Made by a program: the position numbers and the translations under genes. Below are positions 62,266 through 64,000 of a stretch of 64,000 bases of DNA, in pieces. The stretch comes from Cylicocyclus nassatus (taxonomy: Eukaryota > Nematoda > Chromadorea > Rhabditida > Strongylidae). How positions within the stretch are numbered: position 1 is the stretch's first letter; the number at the start of each line of letters is the position of its first letter. The notes below the pieces were generated by a model, which worked only from the letters and a program-made list of their open reading frames with translations, searched no databases and had not been told where the DNA came from. The stretch lies in contig CATQJL010000316.1 in NCBI GenBank assembly GCA_958299035.1, positions 47,489,585 through 47,553,584 of the forward strand. The letters are read 5' to 3'.

Positions 62266-64000
62266 ATGTAATTTCGAGCGTGTTTGAGCTGCTTCAGACT
62301 TGCATATGTGCCAATGCCGTGCCAACGCTGGAGTGCCGCTTATGGACCGATCGACGGCGCTAACACATTTAACTCTGGACGCAGCCTTAGTACTTGAACC
62401 AACGACATAAAATTTGAGGTAGAAAAAATCTGTATCCCTGATAAATGCGTCATAGATTATCTCATCTGATTTTGAAAAAGCGATATCTATCTTGCCCGAC
62501 GTATTTTTTTCGCACTTCAACGACTTTTGACCCCGAAAATGAAAATAAGAATTGTTTCCAACGAATGATTCGATGCTGTAGGACAAAATCATTAGGTCCT
62601 TCAATGTATAACCTGTCGCTGTACTGAACTTTGTAATGTTTGCTCAATATCTTTCAAGAGGTGAGTGCATATGAACGTCTATTTTTTGTAGTCACTGCGA
62701 ATTTATATTTTTCATAGAAAATAGGGCAAAGGCAAAGGTGGTGAGTGTGAGGAAGCGTCATCCCACTGTTTTGTTTTTGCAATTAACGCTTTGACAATTC
62801 CAAAAGAATAACGCGAGATTATCCACTGAAAATATTCACTGTTGGTAGAGAATCCAAAACTGATTATGAAGAGCAAGCGCATGAGAGGAAAGGTTTTCTA
62901 TTATTTCGATCTTGAAATGCTCACTTCTTGCTTCGATATTGTGAAAATCGCAATCAAAAAAGGCTTTGTTTGCAGTGGATTTGGGTAGGGAATATTTCGA
63001 AATTCTCAACTTGTATGCATTTTGAGAGAAGCAGTTGCGCGGCAAAAAAATTGAAAGGCTGAAACCGAATCCAAGAAATACCCATTTGTCTGAGGGGATA
63101 GTTTTCTAGGCCACTGAAACAGAAAAATCCCGGACAAACCTTTGAGTAGACGGGAATAGTATCTAGCGGGAAACCCCTTTTACAGCTTCCCATCATTCTT
63201 CCATGACTCTCCATCAAGGAACCAGCAGAGAACGATTTTTACGCTAAAAGAACTCAAAAAAAGTGAAACCGGCCTTAGTGTAAGATGGATTCTTGGCTAT
63301 TACTTTCTTGGAGGACCTGCTTTGTGAATTTTGCTGACTCGCGTTTAGCAACTTCACAAGCTACTTCTAGAATAAGGGGAGACCATTAACTTTAGGTAAT
63401 CGCTCCCGACAAAGTAGCTTCAGAAAAGTGAGCGCAATTTAATTGGCAACTTTAACACATGACAAGCCGATGCAAGGTCAAAGTCATCACTCACACTTTT
63501 TGTCGTCGCTGGAAAGTCTGAAAAATTGAAACGCGCCCACATTGCGAAATCAAGTTTGCTTCAATCACCTTCTTCGAAAACAACATTGCAATTTTTGTGG
63601 TCGTAATGCGCGATAATCACGTAGGAACTTTATAGAGACATATTGCTTGATACCCAACAAAAAGGTCATGTGACCTTTAAAGCTGAAAAAGGTAATGAAT
63701 TTGTTTTGGTAATGGAGTCTTTGTAAAGTTTGAACGGAAACAGGGTGCTGCAAAAATCAACGCTACAAAAGTAAGTAGCACGGGAAACTAATGAAACTGT
63801 TACAAATAATGTTAGATCTGCGTTGTGATTACGAAGAATTCGAAGCCATTCTTTTACGAAAATTCTTTTGTGTCAATATATCCTGTATAATCTAGCAAAA
63901 TGTCACCTTTCGCTTTGTTTTTGGGAAAGGAGCCGAAAATAAGTTCGCAGATTTTTACTGGTAGCCTGCATGGGTATAAAATGTCCAAGCAACTAGTTTT
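62266..64000. other. Gene-free end of window
   Basis: No gene, RNA gene or intact mobile element recognised. ORFs here are short and on both strands without domain signals. Confidence 0.35.

Overview
The window looks like nuclear DNA from a nematode, most likely a clade V parasite of the hookworm or strongylid type. Three spliced genes can be rebuilt exon by exon. Their exons are short, 3' splice sites have the nematode TTTCAG/TTTTAG form, and each first coding exon sits a few bases after an acceptor-like site, as expected for spliced-leader trans-splicing. The best-resolved gene matches the ZYG-11 family at about the length of the Caenorhabditis protein. The rest of the window, about three quarters of it, is intergenic or intronic DNA filled with short inverted-repeat transposons. 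Species is inferred; no gene here names it.

Layout. 1-32,300: no gene recognised. This stretch holds many MITE-like palindromes: a TTAA-flanked element at 2.6 kb, mariner-like TA-flanked palindromes at 9.2 and 14.3 kb, TTA-flanked palindromes at 16.7 and 18.1 kb, a 1.4-kb AAT-flanked element at 20-21.4 kb, a repeated GGAACTTCCGCAGG-type motif at 24.6-25.1 kb, a palindrome with a minisatellite in its arms at 27.5-28.2 kb, and a pair of Mutator-like MITEs with 10-bp target duplications at 29.7-31.4 kb. One of that pair is inserted inside another MITE. 32,308-35,944 (+): a complete C-terminal-motor kinesin (kinesin-14) in about 16 exons. 38,742-44,767 (+): a tetraspanin in 9 exons, whose introns hold a Helitron end, a possible solo LTR and three MITEs. 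45,793-50,021 (-): a zyg-11 orthologue in 18 exons. 50-64 kb: again gene-poor, with a 3.1-kb fold-back element whose arms are TTCGAATA-type repeats and which contains a second inverted-repeat element with a 179-codon ORF, and a tRNA-derived SINE candidate at 62.0 kb.

The kinesin would act in spindle assembly. ZYG-11 would be a substrate receptor of a CUL2 ubiquitin ligase needed in meiosis II and early embryos. The tetraspanin is a membrane organiser. They lie on both strands with kilobases between them, so there is no sign of an operon. The unusual content of the window is its mobile-element architecture: nested, datable insertions with visible target-site duplications. No prokaryotic system, CRISPR array, rRNA or convincing tRNA gene was seen.
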